A DNA stretch of 64,000 nt from Leisingera sp. JC1 (GCF_001679925.1 NZ_LYUZ01000103.1:76359-140358), one strand, 5' to 3'; shown: positions 46,167 to 55,302, counted from the first letter of the stretch. Numbers and translations are program-made. Notes: a model not told the origin generated them from the sequence alone.

Positions 46167-46174
46167 TTGATCAA
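46167..46174. promoter_or_regulatory. TTGATCAA core upstream of second binding-protein gene
   Basis: TTGATCAA lies 49 bases upstream of the potF-like start, in the gap to the divergent gntR. It shares TGATCAAAT with the dyad before the aminotransferase, but the flanking arms are weaker here. It may be a second operator of the same regulator. Confidence 0.4.
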
Positions 46175-46222
46175 ATCCATTTACAGCCGGACCCGGAAGC
46201 CGGCATGCACAGGGAGAATTTC

Positions 46223-47311
46223 ATGACACTTAAAACGATGACCATGACCGCCGTCGTTGCCATTGGCGCGGCTGCCGCCGCCACGGCGGAAGAGGTTCGC
46301 GTCTATAACTGGTCGGACTATATCGACGAAGGCCTGCTGGAGAAATTCGAGAAGGAAACCGGCATCGACCTGATCTACGACGTCTTCGACAGCAACGAGG
46401 TTCTGGAGACCAAGATGCTGGCGGGCGGTTCAGGCTATGACGTGGTGGTGCCGACCGGCTCTTTCATGGCGCGCCAGATTCAGGCCGGCGCCTTCCAGAA
46501 GCTGGACCCGTCGAAACTGCCGAACAAGGGGAACATGTGGGACGCGATCGAGGAGCGTACCGGAAAGTATGATCCCGGCAACGAATACTCCATCAACTAC
46601 ATGTGGGGCACCACCGGCATCGGCGTGAACGTCGCCAAGGTGAAGGAAGTTCTGGGCGATGACGCCCCGATCGACTCGCTGGAGCTGGTGTTCAACCCGG
46701 CCAATATGGAAAAGCTCTCAAGCTGCGGCGTGCATTTCCTGGATGCCCCGGATGAAATGATCCCGGCAGCGCTGAAATACATCGGCGAAGATCCCAACAG
46801 CATGGACGCGGATGTGGTCGCCAAGGCTGAACCGGTTCTGATGGGTGTGCGCCCCTACATCACCAAGTTCCACAGCTCCGAATACATCAACGCCCTGGCC
46901 AACGGAGACATTTGCGTGGCCTTTGGCTGGTCCGGCGACATTCTGCAGGCGCGTGACCGCGCGGCGGAAGCCGATAACGGTGTTGAGATCGAATACAACG
47001 CGCCCAAGGAAGGCGCGCTGATGTGGTTCGACCAGATGACCATTCCAGTTGATGCCCCGAACCCGGAAGGCGCCCACAAGTTCCTGAACTTCATCATGGA
47101 CGCGCAGAACATGGCCGCTGCGTCCAACTACGTCTATTACGCGAACGGCAACAAGGCGAGCCAGGAGTTCCTGGAAGAGGACGTCATCGGCGATCCGGCG
47201 ATCTACCCGAACGAAGAAACCGTCCAGAACCTGTACATCAAGGAAGGCTACCCTCCGAAAGTACAGCGCACAGCCACCCGCATGTGGACCAAGATCAAAT
47301 CCGGCACCTGA
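46223..47311 (+). CDS. Putrescine-type ABC substrate-binding protein (PotF-like)
   Basis: A 362-residue periplasmic binding protein. The signal peptide is LKTMTMTAVVAIGAAAAATA. The mature start EEVRVYNWSDYIDEGLLEKF and the segments DVVVPTGSFMARQIQAGAFQ, INYMWGTTGIGVN and VAFGWSGDILQARDRA match PotF/SpuD polyamine receptors, including the aromatic and acidic residues (NWSDYID) of the amine pocket. The start ATG follows AGGGAGAATTTC. It heads a five-gene plus-strand operon. Putrescine is the most likely ligand. Confidence 0.9.
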   Translation: MTLKTMTMTAVVAIGAAAAATAEEVRVYNWSDYIDEGLLEKFEKETGIDLIYDVFDSNEVLETKMLAGGSGYDVVVPTGSFMARQIQAGAFQKLDPSKLPNKGNMWDAIEERTGKYDPGNEYSINYMWGTTGIGVNVAKVKEVLGDDAPIDSLELVFNPANMEKLSSCGVHFLDAPDEMIPAALKYIGEDPNSMDADVVAKAEPVLMGVRPYITKFHSSEYINALANGDICVAFGWSGDILQARDRAAEADNGVEIEYNAPKEGALMWFDQMTIPVDAPNPEGAHKFLNFIMDAQNMAAASNYVYYANGNKASQEFLEEDVIGDPAIYPNEETVQNLYIKEGYPPKVQRTATRMWTKIKSGT

Positions 47312-47425
47312 TCAGCAGTGCCTGACTCGCGGGGCGCTATGCCGCCCCGCTCATCCCAACGCGCCTGGGCTCTCCAAGCGCGGCCATCCAAACATCCCCG
47401 CGACACTTCGCAGAAGAGGCCCGGC

Positions 47426-48553
47426 TTGACTGCTTCCGTATTCGAACCCTGGAACGATCCTGAGGCTAAGCCCCTGATCCACTTTCAGAACGTCACCAAG
47501 CGCTATGGCGAGTTCACTGCCATCGACAATCTGACCATCGACATCTACGAGCGGGAATTCTACGCGCTGCTGGGTCCATCCGGCTGCGGCAAGACCACGC
47601 TGATGCGGATGCTGGCCGGGTTCGAAACTCCGACCGAGGGCAAGATTTTCCTGGCCGGGCAGGATATTGCACCGGTGCCGCCGAACAAGCGGGCGGTGAA
47701 CATGATGTTCCAGTCCTACGCGCTGTTTCCGCATCTTTCGATCTGGGAAAACATCGCCTTCGGCCTGAAACGCGAAAAGATGCCTAAGCATGACATCAGT
47801 GACCGCGTTGATGAAATGCTGCGGCTGACCCGGCTGGAGAAATTCGCCCGCCGCAAGCCGCATCAGATTTCCGGCGGCCAGCGACAGCGTGTTGCCCTCG
47901 CCCGGTCGCTTGCGAAACACCCGAAGCTGCTGCTGCTTGATGAACCGCTGGGCGCGCTCGACAAGAAACTGCGCCAGGACACCCAGTTCGAATTGATGGA
48001 TATTCAGGAGAAGACCGGCACCACCTTTGTGATCGTGACCCACGACCAGGAAGAGGCGATGACCGTCGCCTCCCGCGTGGCGGTGATGGATCACGGCAAG
48101 ATCATCCAGGTGGCAAGTCCTGACCGGATCTATGAAAGCCCGAACTCCGTCTATGTGGCTGATTTCATTGGAGACGTGAATCTGATTGAAGGCACAGCAA
48201 AGCCCAACGGCAACGAAGCCTACGCCATGTCCTGGCACGAGGGCCACGAACCGCTGACTGTCAAATCGCCGAACGCGTTTTCCGACGGGCAAAAGTGCCA
48301 TCTGGCGATCCGGCCAGAGAAAGTGGCGATCAGCGCCGAAAAGCCGGCCGACGCGGACAACGCTGTTCAGGGCCGCATTTTGGATATCGCCTATCTTGGC
48401 AACATCTCCACCTACCATGTGGAACTGCCCACCGGCGCGGTAATCAAGGCGCAAACCGCCAACACCCGCCGTATCGCCCGCCGCGCCTATACTTGGGAAG
48501 ACACTGTCTGGCTGTCATGGACCGCCACGGCAGGCGTTCTGCTGGCCGACTGA
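47426..48553 (+). CDS. Putrescine-type ABC ATPase (PotG-like)
   Basis: A ~375-residue importer ATPase. Walker A is LGPSGCGKTTLMR, Q loop MMFQSYALFPHLS, signature ISGGQRQRVALARSL, Walker B LLLLDEPLGALD, H loop VTHDQEEAMTVAS, and a C-terminal TOBE domain from about 290. PotG-specific context is IHFQNVTKRYGEFTAIDNLT. I chose a TTG start (LTASVFEPWNDPEAK); an ATG 36 codons upstream gives an unlikely Pro/Arg-rich extension. It overlaps the next permease start by one base (TGATG). Confidence 0.9.
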   Translation: MTASVFEPWNDPEAKPLIHFQNVTKRYGEFTAIDNLTIDIYEREFYALLGPSGCGKTTLMRMLAGFETPTEGKIFLAGQDIAPVPPNKRAVNMMFQSYALFPHLSIWENIAFGLKREKMPKHDISDRVDEMLRLTRLEKFARRKPHQISGGQRQRVALARSLAKHPKLLLLDEPLGALDKKLRQDTQFELMDIQEKTGTTFVIVTHDQEEAMTVASRVAVMDHGKIIQVASPDRIYESPNSVYVADFIGDVNLIEGTAKPNGNEAYAMSWHEGHEPLTVKSPNAFSDGQKCHLAIRPEKVAISAEKPADADNAVQGRILDIAYLGNISTYHVELPTGAVIKAQTANTRRIARRAYTWEDTVWLSWTATAGVLLAD

Positions 48554-49434
48554 TGCGCCGCTTTGTCCTGATTGCCATACCATATGTCTGGCTGCTGGCG
48601 TTGTTTCTGGTGCCGTTTGCCATTGTCTTGAAAATCGCTCTGTCGGATGCCGCGGTGGCCCGGCCGCCCTACTTCCCTCAATTTGACTGGGCCGAAGGCA
48701 TCGCTGCCTTCATCGCTGAGCTGGACTTTGAGAACTTCGTCTGGCTGACCGAAGATGATCTTTACTGGAAGGCCTACCTCAGTTCGCTGAAGATCGCGGT
48801 TATCTCGACCTTTTTTACACTGCTGGCCGGCTACCCGATTGCCTATGGCATGGCCCGTGCGCCCGAGGAGTGGCGCCCCACGCTGATGATGCTGGTGATT
48901 CTGCCCTTCTGGACCTCCTTCCTGATCCGCGTTTACGCGTGGATGGGGATCCTTTCGAACGAGGGGTTCTTGAACCAGTTCCTGATGTGGATCGGGGTGA
49001 TCTCGGAACCGCTCACCATCCTCAACACCAATTCCGCAGTCTATATCGGCATCGTCTATACCTATCTGCCGTTCATGATCCTGCCGGTCTATTCGGCGCT
49101 CGAACGGCTGGACGGATCGCTTATCGAAGCTGCCGAGGACCTTGGCTGCTCGCGCCTCACGGCTTTCTGGCTGGTGACCATTCCGCTGTCCAAGACAGGC
49201 ATCATTGCAGGCAGCTTCCTGGTCTTCATCCCGGTGCTGGGTGAATTCGTGATCCCGTCGCTGCTGGGCGGATCCGACACGCTGATGATCGGCAAGGTAC
49301 TGTGGGAAGAGTTCTTCTCCAACCGAGACTGGCCGGTTGCATCCGCGGTGGCGGTGGTTCTGCTGCTGCTCCTGGTGATCCCGATTGTGCTGTTCCAGCG
49401 CAACCAGCAGAAACAGCAGGAGGCAGAGCAATGA
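48553..49434 (+). CDS. Putrescine-type ABC permease (PotH-like)
   Basis: A 293-residue inner-membrane permease with about six helices, opening FVLIAIPYVWLLALFLVPFA. PotH-type segments are LPFWTSFLIRVYAWMGILSN, YLPFMILPVYSALERLDGSL and the coupling loop EAAEDLGCSRLTAFWLVTIP. The normal-size loop between helices one and two contrasts with the long insert of the PotB-like protein at 39946. The start overlaps the ATPase stop (TGATG), and the stop overlaps the next start (ATGA). Confidence 0.9.
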   Translation: MRRFVLIAIPYVWLLALFLVPFAIVLKIALSDAAVARPPYFPQFDWAEGIAAFIAELDFENFVWLTEDDLYWKAYLSSLKIAVISTFFTLLAGYPIAYGMARAPEEWRPTLMMLVILPFWTSFLIRVYAWMGILSNEGFLNQFLMWIGVISEPLTILNTNSAVYIGIVYTYLPFMILPVYSALERLDGSLIEAAEDLGCSRLTAFWLVTIPLSKTGIIAGSFLVFIPVLGEFVIPSLLGGSDTLMIGKVLWEEFFSNRDWPVASAVAVVLLLLLVIPIVLFQRNQQKQQEAEQ

Positions 49435-50246
49435 ACCGTATGAGCTGGTTTAACGCCGTATCGCTGACCCTGGGCTTCGCCTTCCTCTATATCCCGATGG
49501 TGATACTGGTGATCTTCAGCTTCAACGAAAGCAAGCTGGTCACCGTCTGGGCCGGGTTCTCAACCAAATGGTACGGCGAACTGATGCAGAACGAGGCGTT
49601 CCTGAATGCCGCCTGGGTGACCATCAAGGTGGCCGTGTTCTCCTCCACCATGGCGACTGTGCTGGGCACAATCGCGGCCTATGTGCTGGTGCGCGGCGGG
49701 CGGTTCATGGGGCGGACTTTGTTTTCGGGCATGATCTATGCGCCGCTGGTGATGCCCGAGGTAATCACCGGCCTGTCGCTGCTCCTGCTGTTCATCGGCA
49801 TCGGCCTGGATCGCGGGGTGTTCACCATCGTGCTGGCTCATACCACTTTCTCCATGTGTTATGTCTCTGTGGTGGTGTCCTCCCGTCTGGTGACATTCGA
49901 CCGCTCGCTGGAGGAAGCCGCACTGGATCTGGGCTGTTCGCCAGCAGAGGCATTCCGGCTGGTGACCCTGCCGATCATCGCACCTGCGGTGATTTCCGGC
50001 TGGCTGCTGGCCTTTACCCTGTCGCTCGACGACCTGGTGATTGCCTCCTTCACTTCCGGACCCTCGGCCACCACCCTGCCGATCAAGATCTTCTCTGCCG
50101 TGCGCCTGGGTGTCAGCCCCGAGATCAACGCGCTGTCGACGATCATGATCTCGATCGTCACCGTGGGCGTCATCACCGCCTCTCTTGTGACCAAGCATCA
50201 GGTGGCCCGGCAGAAGCGTGAGGAACAGGCCGCGGAGCGGGCCTGA
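49431..50246 (+). CDS. Putrescine-type ABC permease (PotI-like)
   Basis: A 271-residue permease with about six helices. Family segments are FNAVSLTLGFAFLYIPMVIL, VIFSFNESKLVTVWAGFSTK and the coupling loop EEAALDLGCSPAEAFRLVTL, then FTLSLDDLVIASFTSGPSAT as in PotI. It completes the importer. The start overlaps the PotH stop by four bases and the stop overlaps the flavoprotein start by one base, so the whole operon is translationally coupled. Confidence 0.9.
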   Translation: MNRMSWFNAVSLTLGFAFLYIPMVILVIFSFNESKLVTVWAGFSTKWYGELMQNEAFLNAAWVTIKVAVFSSTMATVLGTIAAYVLVRGGRFMGRTLFSGMIYAPLVMPEVITGLSLLLLFIGIGLDRGVFTIVLAHTTFSMCYVSVVVSSRLVTFDRSLEEAALDLGCSPAEAFRLVTLPIIAPAVISGWLLAFTLSLDDLVIASFTSGPSATTLPIKIFSAVRLGVSPEINALSTIMISIVTVGVITASLVTKHQVARQKREEQAAERA

Positions 50247-51565
50247 TGCGCCGGATCTTCTCCGGCTACGCCTATGGTCCCGGTCCGCGCAGCAACTGCT
50301 GGTGGGACGAGACCATCCCGGCACCTGACTGGCCCGTCCTGGAAGGAGAAACCTCCGCCGATGTAGCGATCATCGGCGGCGGCTTCACTGGAATGTCAGC
50401 GGCCCTGCATCTGGCTGAAGGCGGTGCCTCAGTAGTCCTGCTGGAAGCAGAAACTCCCGGCTGGGGCGCCTCCGGGCGCAACGGCGGGTTCTGTTGCCTT
50501 GGTGGTTCGAAACTGTCCGGCGGCACGATGCGCAGGGTATTCGGCAAGCCCGCTGCAGACACCTATGACGCCAGCGAAGTGGCCGCCGTGGGCCTTGTGA
50601 AAAAACTGCTTGAAACACACGGTATCGGCGCCGACACCCATTCGCGCGGGGAAACCCAACTCGCCCACAATGAGAAAGCCGCGCGCCGTCTGTCAGCCCT
50701 CGCAGAGGAGTTGCGGAAAACTGGTGAAGAGCCGGAGTTCCTCTCTCGTCATCAGCTGGCGGATCACGGGCTGAAAGGCCGTTTTCAGGCCGCGCTGACA
50801 ACGCCGGCGGGCTTTGCGCTGAACCCGCGCAAATACCTGTTCGGCCTGGCATCTGCCGCGGCGGATGCCGGGGCAAGACTGTACCAGCGGAGCCCGGTCC
50901 TCTCTGTACGGCATGTGGGTGGCGGGCATGAAATAGAGACTAATAAAGGTCATCTGAAAGCATCCAAGGTCATCATTGCCACCAACGGCTATTCCTCGGA
51001 GGATTTGCCAGATTGGCTGGCCGGGCGGTACATGCCGGCACAATCCACGGTCATGGTGACCCGCCCCCTGACGGAAACCGAACTGCAGGCGCAGGGCTGG
51101 TTTTCGCATCAAATGGCCTATGACACCCGCAACCTGCTGCACTACTTCCGCCTGATGCCGGACAACAGGTTCCTGTTCGGGATGCGTGGCGGGCTGTTGT
51201 CTTCTCCGCGGGCCGAAGCCGGTATCCGGCGCAAGCTAAGACAGGATTTCGAGGCGATGTTCCCGGAGTGGCATCAGGTCGAAACCACCCATTGCTGGTC
51301 CGGCATGGTCTGCCTGTCACGCAACCTAGTGCCCTTCATCGGGCCGGTGCCCGGCCATCCCGGCCTGTTTGCCGGTCTCTGCTATCACGGCAACGGTGTT
51401 GCAATGGGCAGCTATGCCGGACGCCTGCTCAGTGATCTGGTGCAAGGTATTCAACCGGAGCTGCCTTATTCTCCGGCGGTGCAAAAATTGCCGCGGTTTC
51501 CATTTGGCCGCGCCCGCCGGGTCCTGATGCCGCCGGCCTATGCGGTTCTGGGCCTGATGGACTGA
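50246..51565 (+). CDS. PuuB-like FAD-dependent amine oxidoreductase
   Basis: A 439-residue flavoprotein of the DAO family. The FAD motif is DVAIIGGGFTGMSAALHLAE (G-x-G-x-x-G), followed by LLEAETPGWGASGRNGGF, a typical PuuB/OrdL segment, and a C-terminal GLCYHGNGVAMGSYAGRLLS. PuuB oxidises gamma-glutamylputrescine; related enzymes act on other secondary amines or sarcosine-like compounds. Its one-base overlap with the PotI-like gene (TGATG) ties it to polyamine import. No PuuA-type glutamylation enzyme is in the window. Its 3' end overlaps the opposite-strand kinase-like gene by 28 bases. Confidence 0.85.
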   Translation: MRRIFSGYAYGPGPRSNCWWDETIPAPDWPVLEGETSADVAIIGGGFTGMSAALHLAEGGASVVLLEAETPGWGASGRNGGFCCLGGSKLSGGTMRRVFGKPAADTYDASEVAAVGLVKKLLETHGIGADTHSRGETQLAHNEKAARRLSALAEELRKTGEEPEFLSRHQLADHGLKGRFQAALTTPAGFALNPRKYLFGLASAAADAGARLYQRSPVLSVRHVGGGHEIETNKGHLKASKVIIATNGYSSEDLPDWLAGRYMPAQSTVMVTRPLTETELQAQGWFSHQMAYDTRNLLHYFRLMPDNRFLFGMRGGLLSSPRAEAGIRRKLRQDFEAMFPEWHQVETTHCWSGMVCLSRNLVPFIGPVPGHPGLFAGLCYHGNGVAMGSYAGRLLSDLVQGIQPELPYSPAVQKLPRFPFGRARRVLMPPAYAVLGLMD

Positions 51566-52353
51566 AGCGCTGCACGCTCCAGTTCATAGGCCTGCCAGTC
51601 CCGCACCCCGCCACGTTCTGCCCGCCACAGGCAATAGGCCGCCATCCGCCAGTGAAACCACGGCTTCAGTGCCAGGGTTCTGCCCGCAATCCGCGGATCA
51701 GGATAGGCCCGCAGAAAGCTATCTTCCTGCGATTTCGTCAGTGGCTCGCCCCGGTACATCAGCTGCATCGCCGGAGAAAGGAACAACGCGAGGTCTTCCG
51801 CCGGATCGCCGATTTGCGGACATTGCCAGTCAATCAGCGTCAGCGTGCCGTCATGCGCCAGCAGGTTGCCTGGCACCGGATCCCCGTGGATAAGCTGCGT
51901 TTGCTGCAATGGCGGAACCCTTCCTAGCGGACGCAGCTCGCCCAACGCTTTCACATCTTTACATTTTTTCAGAATACCCTGGGTCTGCCGCTCCAGTGCA
52001 GCGCTGCCGTTGACGCCGTCAGGAAGGCCAGGCGGCGCGGCCAAATCGTGCACCCGCCCCAGAAACCGCGCCACATGGGCTGTGTCTTCCTGCCATGGGC
52101 TGCCGTTGACATGCGCATAACACAGCCACTTTTTCCCTTCGAACGTCCCGGTCTGAACCAGCGGCGGCACCATTCCGGTACCGGAAAGCGCCGCCAGAAT
52201 TGCCCCTTCCCGCGCTGGATCATTGGAGAACAGCGGATTGGCTCCGCCTTCCGCATACAGCTTGATAACCAGCGCCCCGGCCCGCCAGACATGGTTCGAC
52301 CGCCCGCCGGTCAGACGCCGGGGGGCGGGAACATGCAGCCCGATTGCGGACAA
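51538..52353 (-). CDS. Aminoglycoside/choline phosphotransferase-like protein (APH fold)
   Basis: A 271-residue protein of the APH/choline-kinase-like fold. The catalytic loop is LIHGDPVPGNLLAH (H-G-D-x-x-x-x-N) and the metal motif is LTLIDWQCPQIGDPAEDLAL (D-W-Q variant). The N-terminal lobe has LTGGRSNHVWRAGALVIKLY with the ATP Lys. The substrate may be an amino alcohol, sugar or thiamine; it cannot be fixed. The frame begins with TTG at 52353 and no clear ribosome site, so the start is uncertain. Its 3' end overlaps the convergent flavoprotein gene. Confidence 0.78.
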   Translation of the reverse strand: MSAIGLHVPAPRRLTGGRSNHVWRAGALVIKLYAEGGANPLFSNDPAREGAILAALSGTGMVPPLVQTGTFEGKKWLCYAHVNGSPWQEDTAHVARFLGRVHDLAAPPGLPDGVNGSAALERQTQGILKKCKDVKALGELRPLGRVPPLQQTQLIHGDPVPGNLLAHDGTLTLIDWQCPQIGDPAEDLALFLSPAMQLMYRGEPLTKSQEDSFLRAYPDPRIAGRTLALKPWFHWRMAAYCLWRAERGGVRDWQAYELERAALQSIRPRTA

Positions 52354-52462
52354 ATGCGCAAAGAAACTGGATTGGAACTGGACTGTCAGCGGTTGCAGGG
52401 CGGTCTCCGGAGTTTGGCCGCCCTGTTCTTAGACAGTTTTTCCGCCAGCGCCTACTCCCGGA

Positions 52463-53140
52463 TTACCCGGCAGGTTCGCGCAGCGCGCTGACCGAAGAGG
52501 CCAGAACCACGGAACCGCCCGGAGTGATCAGACCCACGTCACCACCTTGCATCCGGGTCTCATTCACCTTGAAGTAGACTTCGGCATGTTCCGCAAGCAG
52601 CAGATCATCGCCTTTGCGGCTTTCAACAACAAATGTGTATTCGCCTGCTTCCAACGCATTTCCGTCATCGTCCAGCCCATTCCACTCATAGGGCTCGGCC
52701 GAGACCGGAAGTGTGACACGCTGCACTTCAGTGCCGTTTGAGTTCTTCACGACCAGTGTAACCGAATCCGCGGCTGCCGCCGGGTTAGGTGCAATAGTGA
52801 CCGAGTTGCTACCGTCGAAATGGCCTGGCGCAACTGCGCGCGCCTCCATCCCGACCCAACCCGAGAGAGCTGCCATGTTAGCCAGGCCCAGCTGCGATTG
52901 CAGGCCTTCCAGAAGTGTATTGCTCTTGGTTTGCTGCTCGACCATCGAGAACTGCGCAAGCTGCGCGGCATATTCTGTCGAATCAAGCGGTTCCAAAGGA
53001 TCCTGATTTGTCGCCTGCGCCGTCAGCATCTTTACGAATGTCTCGAAATCCGACGACAGCCCGGAAGTTTTCTGCGATGCCGCCGGCAACGGATTGGATT
53101 GCGCCGCGGTGCTGCCCGCGGAAGTAACTGCTGTTGTCAT
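52463..53140 (-). CDS. flgD: Flagellar hook assembly scaffold FlgD
   Basis: A 225-residue hook-cap protein that directs polymerisation of hook subunits outside the cell. The conserved N-terminal FlgD segment is clear (SSDFETFVKMLTAQATNQDP, LEPLDSTEYAAQLAQFSMVE, QQTKSN), followed by a beta-rich Ig-like/Tudor part with YEWNGLDDDGNALEAGEYTF. It starts 4 bases after the fliK stop on the minus strand, forming a fliK-flgD operon divergent from the rod-protein gene. Confidence 0.92.
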   Translation of the reverse strand: MTTAVTSAGSTAAQSNPLPAASQKTSGLSSDFETFVKMLTAQATNQDPLEPLDSTEYAAQLAQFSMVEQQTKSNTLLEGLQSQLGLANMAALSGWVGMEARAVAPGHFDGSNSVTIAPNPAAAADSVTLVVKNSNGTEVQRVTLPVSAEPYEWNGLDDDGNALEAGEYTFVVESRKGDDLLLAEHAEVYFKVNETRMQGGDVGLITPGGSVVLASSVSALREPAG

Positions 53141-53144
53141 GTGG

Positions 53145-54881
53145 TCAAACCCTCATATCCACGCCGGCCGATCCAAGCCGGAGGTTTTGTGTTGTTTGCT
53201 CCCCGGCGGTCTCAGCGCTATTGGTTTGTGAACCCACTGCTCCGCCAGGTTGGCCGGCACCTTCGTCAGTGCCGTCGCCTTCTCCGCCGCTGCCCGCCTG
53301 GCCGCCGCTGAACTCGAACGAAATGTCCTCATAACCCATGCGGCGGAATTCCTCGGCCAGCTCATTGATGTGGCGGCGCATCAGATCACCGGTCTCCGGG
53401 CGCTCTGTCTGAATGATCATGGTAATTCCGGTTTCACTGGTCACCACGCGCATCTTGACGTGTCCGAGTTCCTGAGGATTCAGGCTCACCTCCACCTTCT
53501 GTTCGCCTTTGGCAGCGAAAGCTTCGGCGATCTGGGCTGCAATCATCCGGGGCATTTCCGGCCGGTGCACGGAGTGCGAGCCGAACGAAGCTTCGGTCAG
53601 AAGCTGGCTCAGCCCCGGGGCCTCTCCCGAAAGCCCAAGCGCGTGAAACGGCAAATCAGTCTCGCCGAAGGTCTCTGTCATTCCAGCAGCCAGCAGCGGC
53701 TGAAACATTACCGAAGCTTGCGGGACCGCCTGAATTGCTGGCACCATGTTGACCTGGCTGGCACGGGATGTCCCTGAACCCGGTTTTCCCTCTGCAAGAG
53801 CTTCCGCCGAAATATCCTCAGAAACCATGATGCTGACAGAGCCAAGTTCCGAATTGCGCGCTGCGTCCCGCGACGAAGACAACCCGGCTGCAAACGCCTG
53901 CACCGCGCCTTGCGCGCCAGCGGCAACAGCCCGGGTTCCGCCTTCGGGCTGCCGGACCGACAATTGTTCAACGGCCTGCTCATTTGGCTTTCCGGAAACT
54001 GTTTTGGCCGCCGAGGCTCCCTCAACGGCCTCGCCGCCAGGAACACCGCCGCTTGGGGCTCTGGTGCCCTTCTGTCCTGCAACGTCAATCTGAGAACGGC
54101 TGCCAGCACTTTCCGCAGCGGTCACCTTCTGGGCGTCAACAGTTTCCGGAACTGCCGCTGCACTGCCAGGGACAGCCGCCTTATCCTTGGCCGAATGAAG
54201 CTCATGCGGGGGGGGGCTGTTACCGGCGGTGCGCTCAGTTTCCTGAGCCTGGGCGGTTCCAGTCCTCATGTCAGGCTTCGGCGAATCGGCAGGCTGGCTG
54301 CCACCGGCCATCCGGCCTGCCGGTACTTGCTTCGCATCACCTTGCGCATCTGCTTTTGCCGTTTCGGTCCCTGTCTCGCCGGTTGGAAGGGCCGCCTGCT
54401 GGATCACTTTCTCCTGTGATGGTTGGCCGACTTCAGTGCTCTTAACGGCAATGGCATCTGCGCTTTCAGCCTTTTGTGCGGCACCGGCTGTGCGCTCAGC
54501 TTGGGCTTGGCCCGCCAATTCTGTCACGCCTGAAGCATTGGTAGCAGGCAGTTCTGGCACAGGAGCAGCAATATCGGGGGACGCTTCAGGAGCATCTTCA
54601 GAAGATGCGGGCAAGTCTGCCGTTTCTTCACCTTCAGACGAATTCTCTTTGCTGCCGGCCGTTTCAACGGGCTTCGCTTCCGCAATTTCTGCTGATTCCG
54701 ATTCAGCAGATTCGCCTTCAGGCAAACGGACTGTGCCTGCCTCTTCGCTCGGCTCCGGTTCAGCCGTCATGTAATTTGAAAAATCGCTAGAACTATCTGA
54801 TTTTGCTGAATTTCCTTTTGCAGAAGATGCCACATTCCCACCGGAAGCAGGTTCAATACCAAGGATCGAATTCATCATCAT
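53145..54881 (-). CDS. fliK: Flagellar hook-length control protein FliK
   Basis: A ~578-residue secreted ruler protein. The N-terminal 400 residues are low-complexity, rich in Ala, Glu, Ser, Gln and Pro, as usual for FliK. The C-terminal Flg_hook domain (about 455-550) has KVEVSLNPQELGHVKMRVVT and MRRHINELAEEFRRMGYEDI, then a Gly-rich tail. Three ATGs occur in a row; I take the first (54881), after CTGGAACAGAAC. The upstream frame to 54914 begins with TTG and is less likely. It is the first gene of fliK-flgD. Confidence 0.9.
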   Translation of the reverse strand: MMMNSILGIEPASGGNVASSAKGNSAKSDSSSDFSNYMTAEPEPSEEAGTVRLPEGESAESESAEIAEAKPVETAGSKENSSEGEETADLPASSEDAPEASPDIAAPVPELPATNASGVTELAGQAQAERTAGAAQKAESADAIAVKSTEVGQPSQEKVIQQAALPTGETGTETAKADAQGDAKQVPAGRMAGGSQPADSPKPDMRTGTAQAQETERTAGNSPPPHELHSAKDKAAVPGSAAAVPETVDAQKVTAAESAGSRSQIDVAGQKGTRAPSGGVPGGEAVEGASAAKTVSGKPNEQAVEQLSVRQPEGGTRAVAAGAQGAVQAFAAGLSSSRDAARNSELGSVSIMVSEDISAEALAEGKPGSGTSRASQVNMVPAIQAVPQASVMFQPLLAAGMTETFGETDLPFHALGLSGEAPGLSQLLTEASFGSHSVHRPEMPRMIAAQIAEAFAAKGEQKVEVSLNPQELGHVKMRVVTSETGITMIIQTERPETGDLMRRHINELAEEFRRMGYEDISFEFSGGQAGSGGEGDGTDEGAGQPGGAVGSQTNSAETAGEQTTQNLRLGSAGVDMRV

Positions 54882-55008
54882 GTTCTGTTCCAGACATTCT
54901 ATCTCGACTCGCAAAGACTTAGCCCAAAGCAGTTACGGCAATTTTAACCGGTTGCAGTGCAGTCTCGGAAAAATCGATGGAATTCGAGAGCAAACCGGAG
55001 AACCGGAC

Positions 55009-55302
55009 ATGACAGACTTGTTGCCTATCCCGCTGCAAAGCGCGTCTTCTACTGCCCCGGTGCGGCCCGTTAATAACGATCCGCTCCGCGAGGCTGCAAT
55101 TGAGCTGGAAGCCTCCTTTCTTGCAGAAATGCTGAAGTCCGCCGGTCTCGGCGAAGCAAGCGAAGCCTTTGGCGGCGGTGCAGGCGAAGAGCAATTCTCC
55201 AGTTTTCTGATCCGCGAACAAGCCAACCAGATTGCCCGCTCCGGCGGCATCGGCCTGGCCGAATCACTTTATCACGCATTGAAGGAGACCGAAGGTGAGT
55301 AA
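55009..55302 (+). CDS. FlgJ-like rod-binding protein
   Basis: A 97-residue protein consisting only of the FlgJ N-terminal rod-binding domain: LREAAIELEASFLAEMLKSA, GLGEASEAFGGGAGEEQFSS, FLIREQANQIARSGGIGLAE, SLYHAL. It lacks the peptidoglycan hydrolase domain of enterobacterial FlgJ, as is usual in alphaproteobacteria, so another lytic enzyme must open the wall. The start ATG follows CGGAGAACCGGAC. Its stop overlaps the next gene by eight bases. It is divergent from fliK. Confidence 0.87.
   Translation: MTDLLPIPLQSASSTAPVRPVNNDPLREAAIELEASFLAEMLKSAGLGEASEAFGGGAGEEQFSSFLIREQANQIARSGGIGLAESLYHALKETEGE

Noticed and set aside
47351-48454. A 367-codon minus-strand frame opposite the PotG-like ATPase
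   Set aside because: All ATPase motifs lie on the plus strand; the antisense frame has none.
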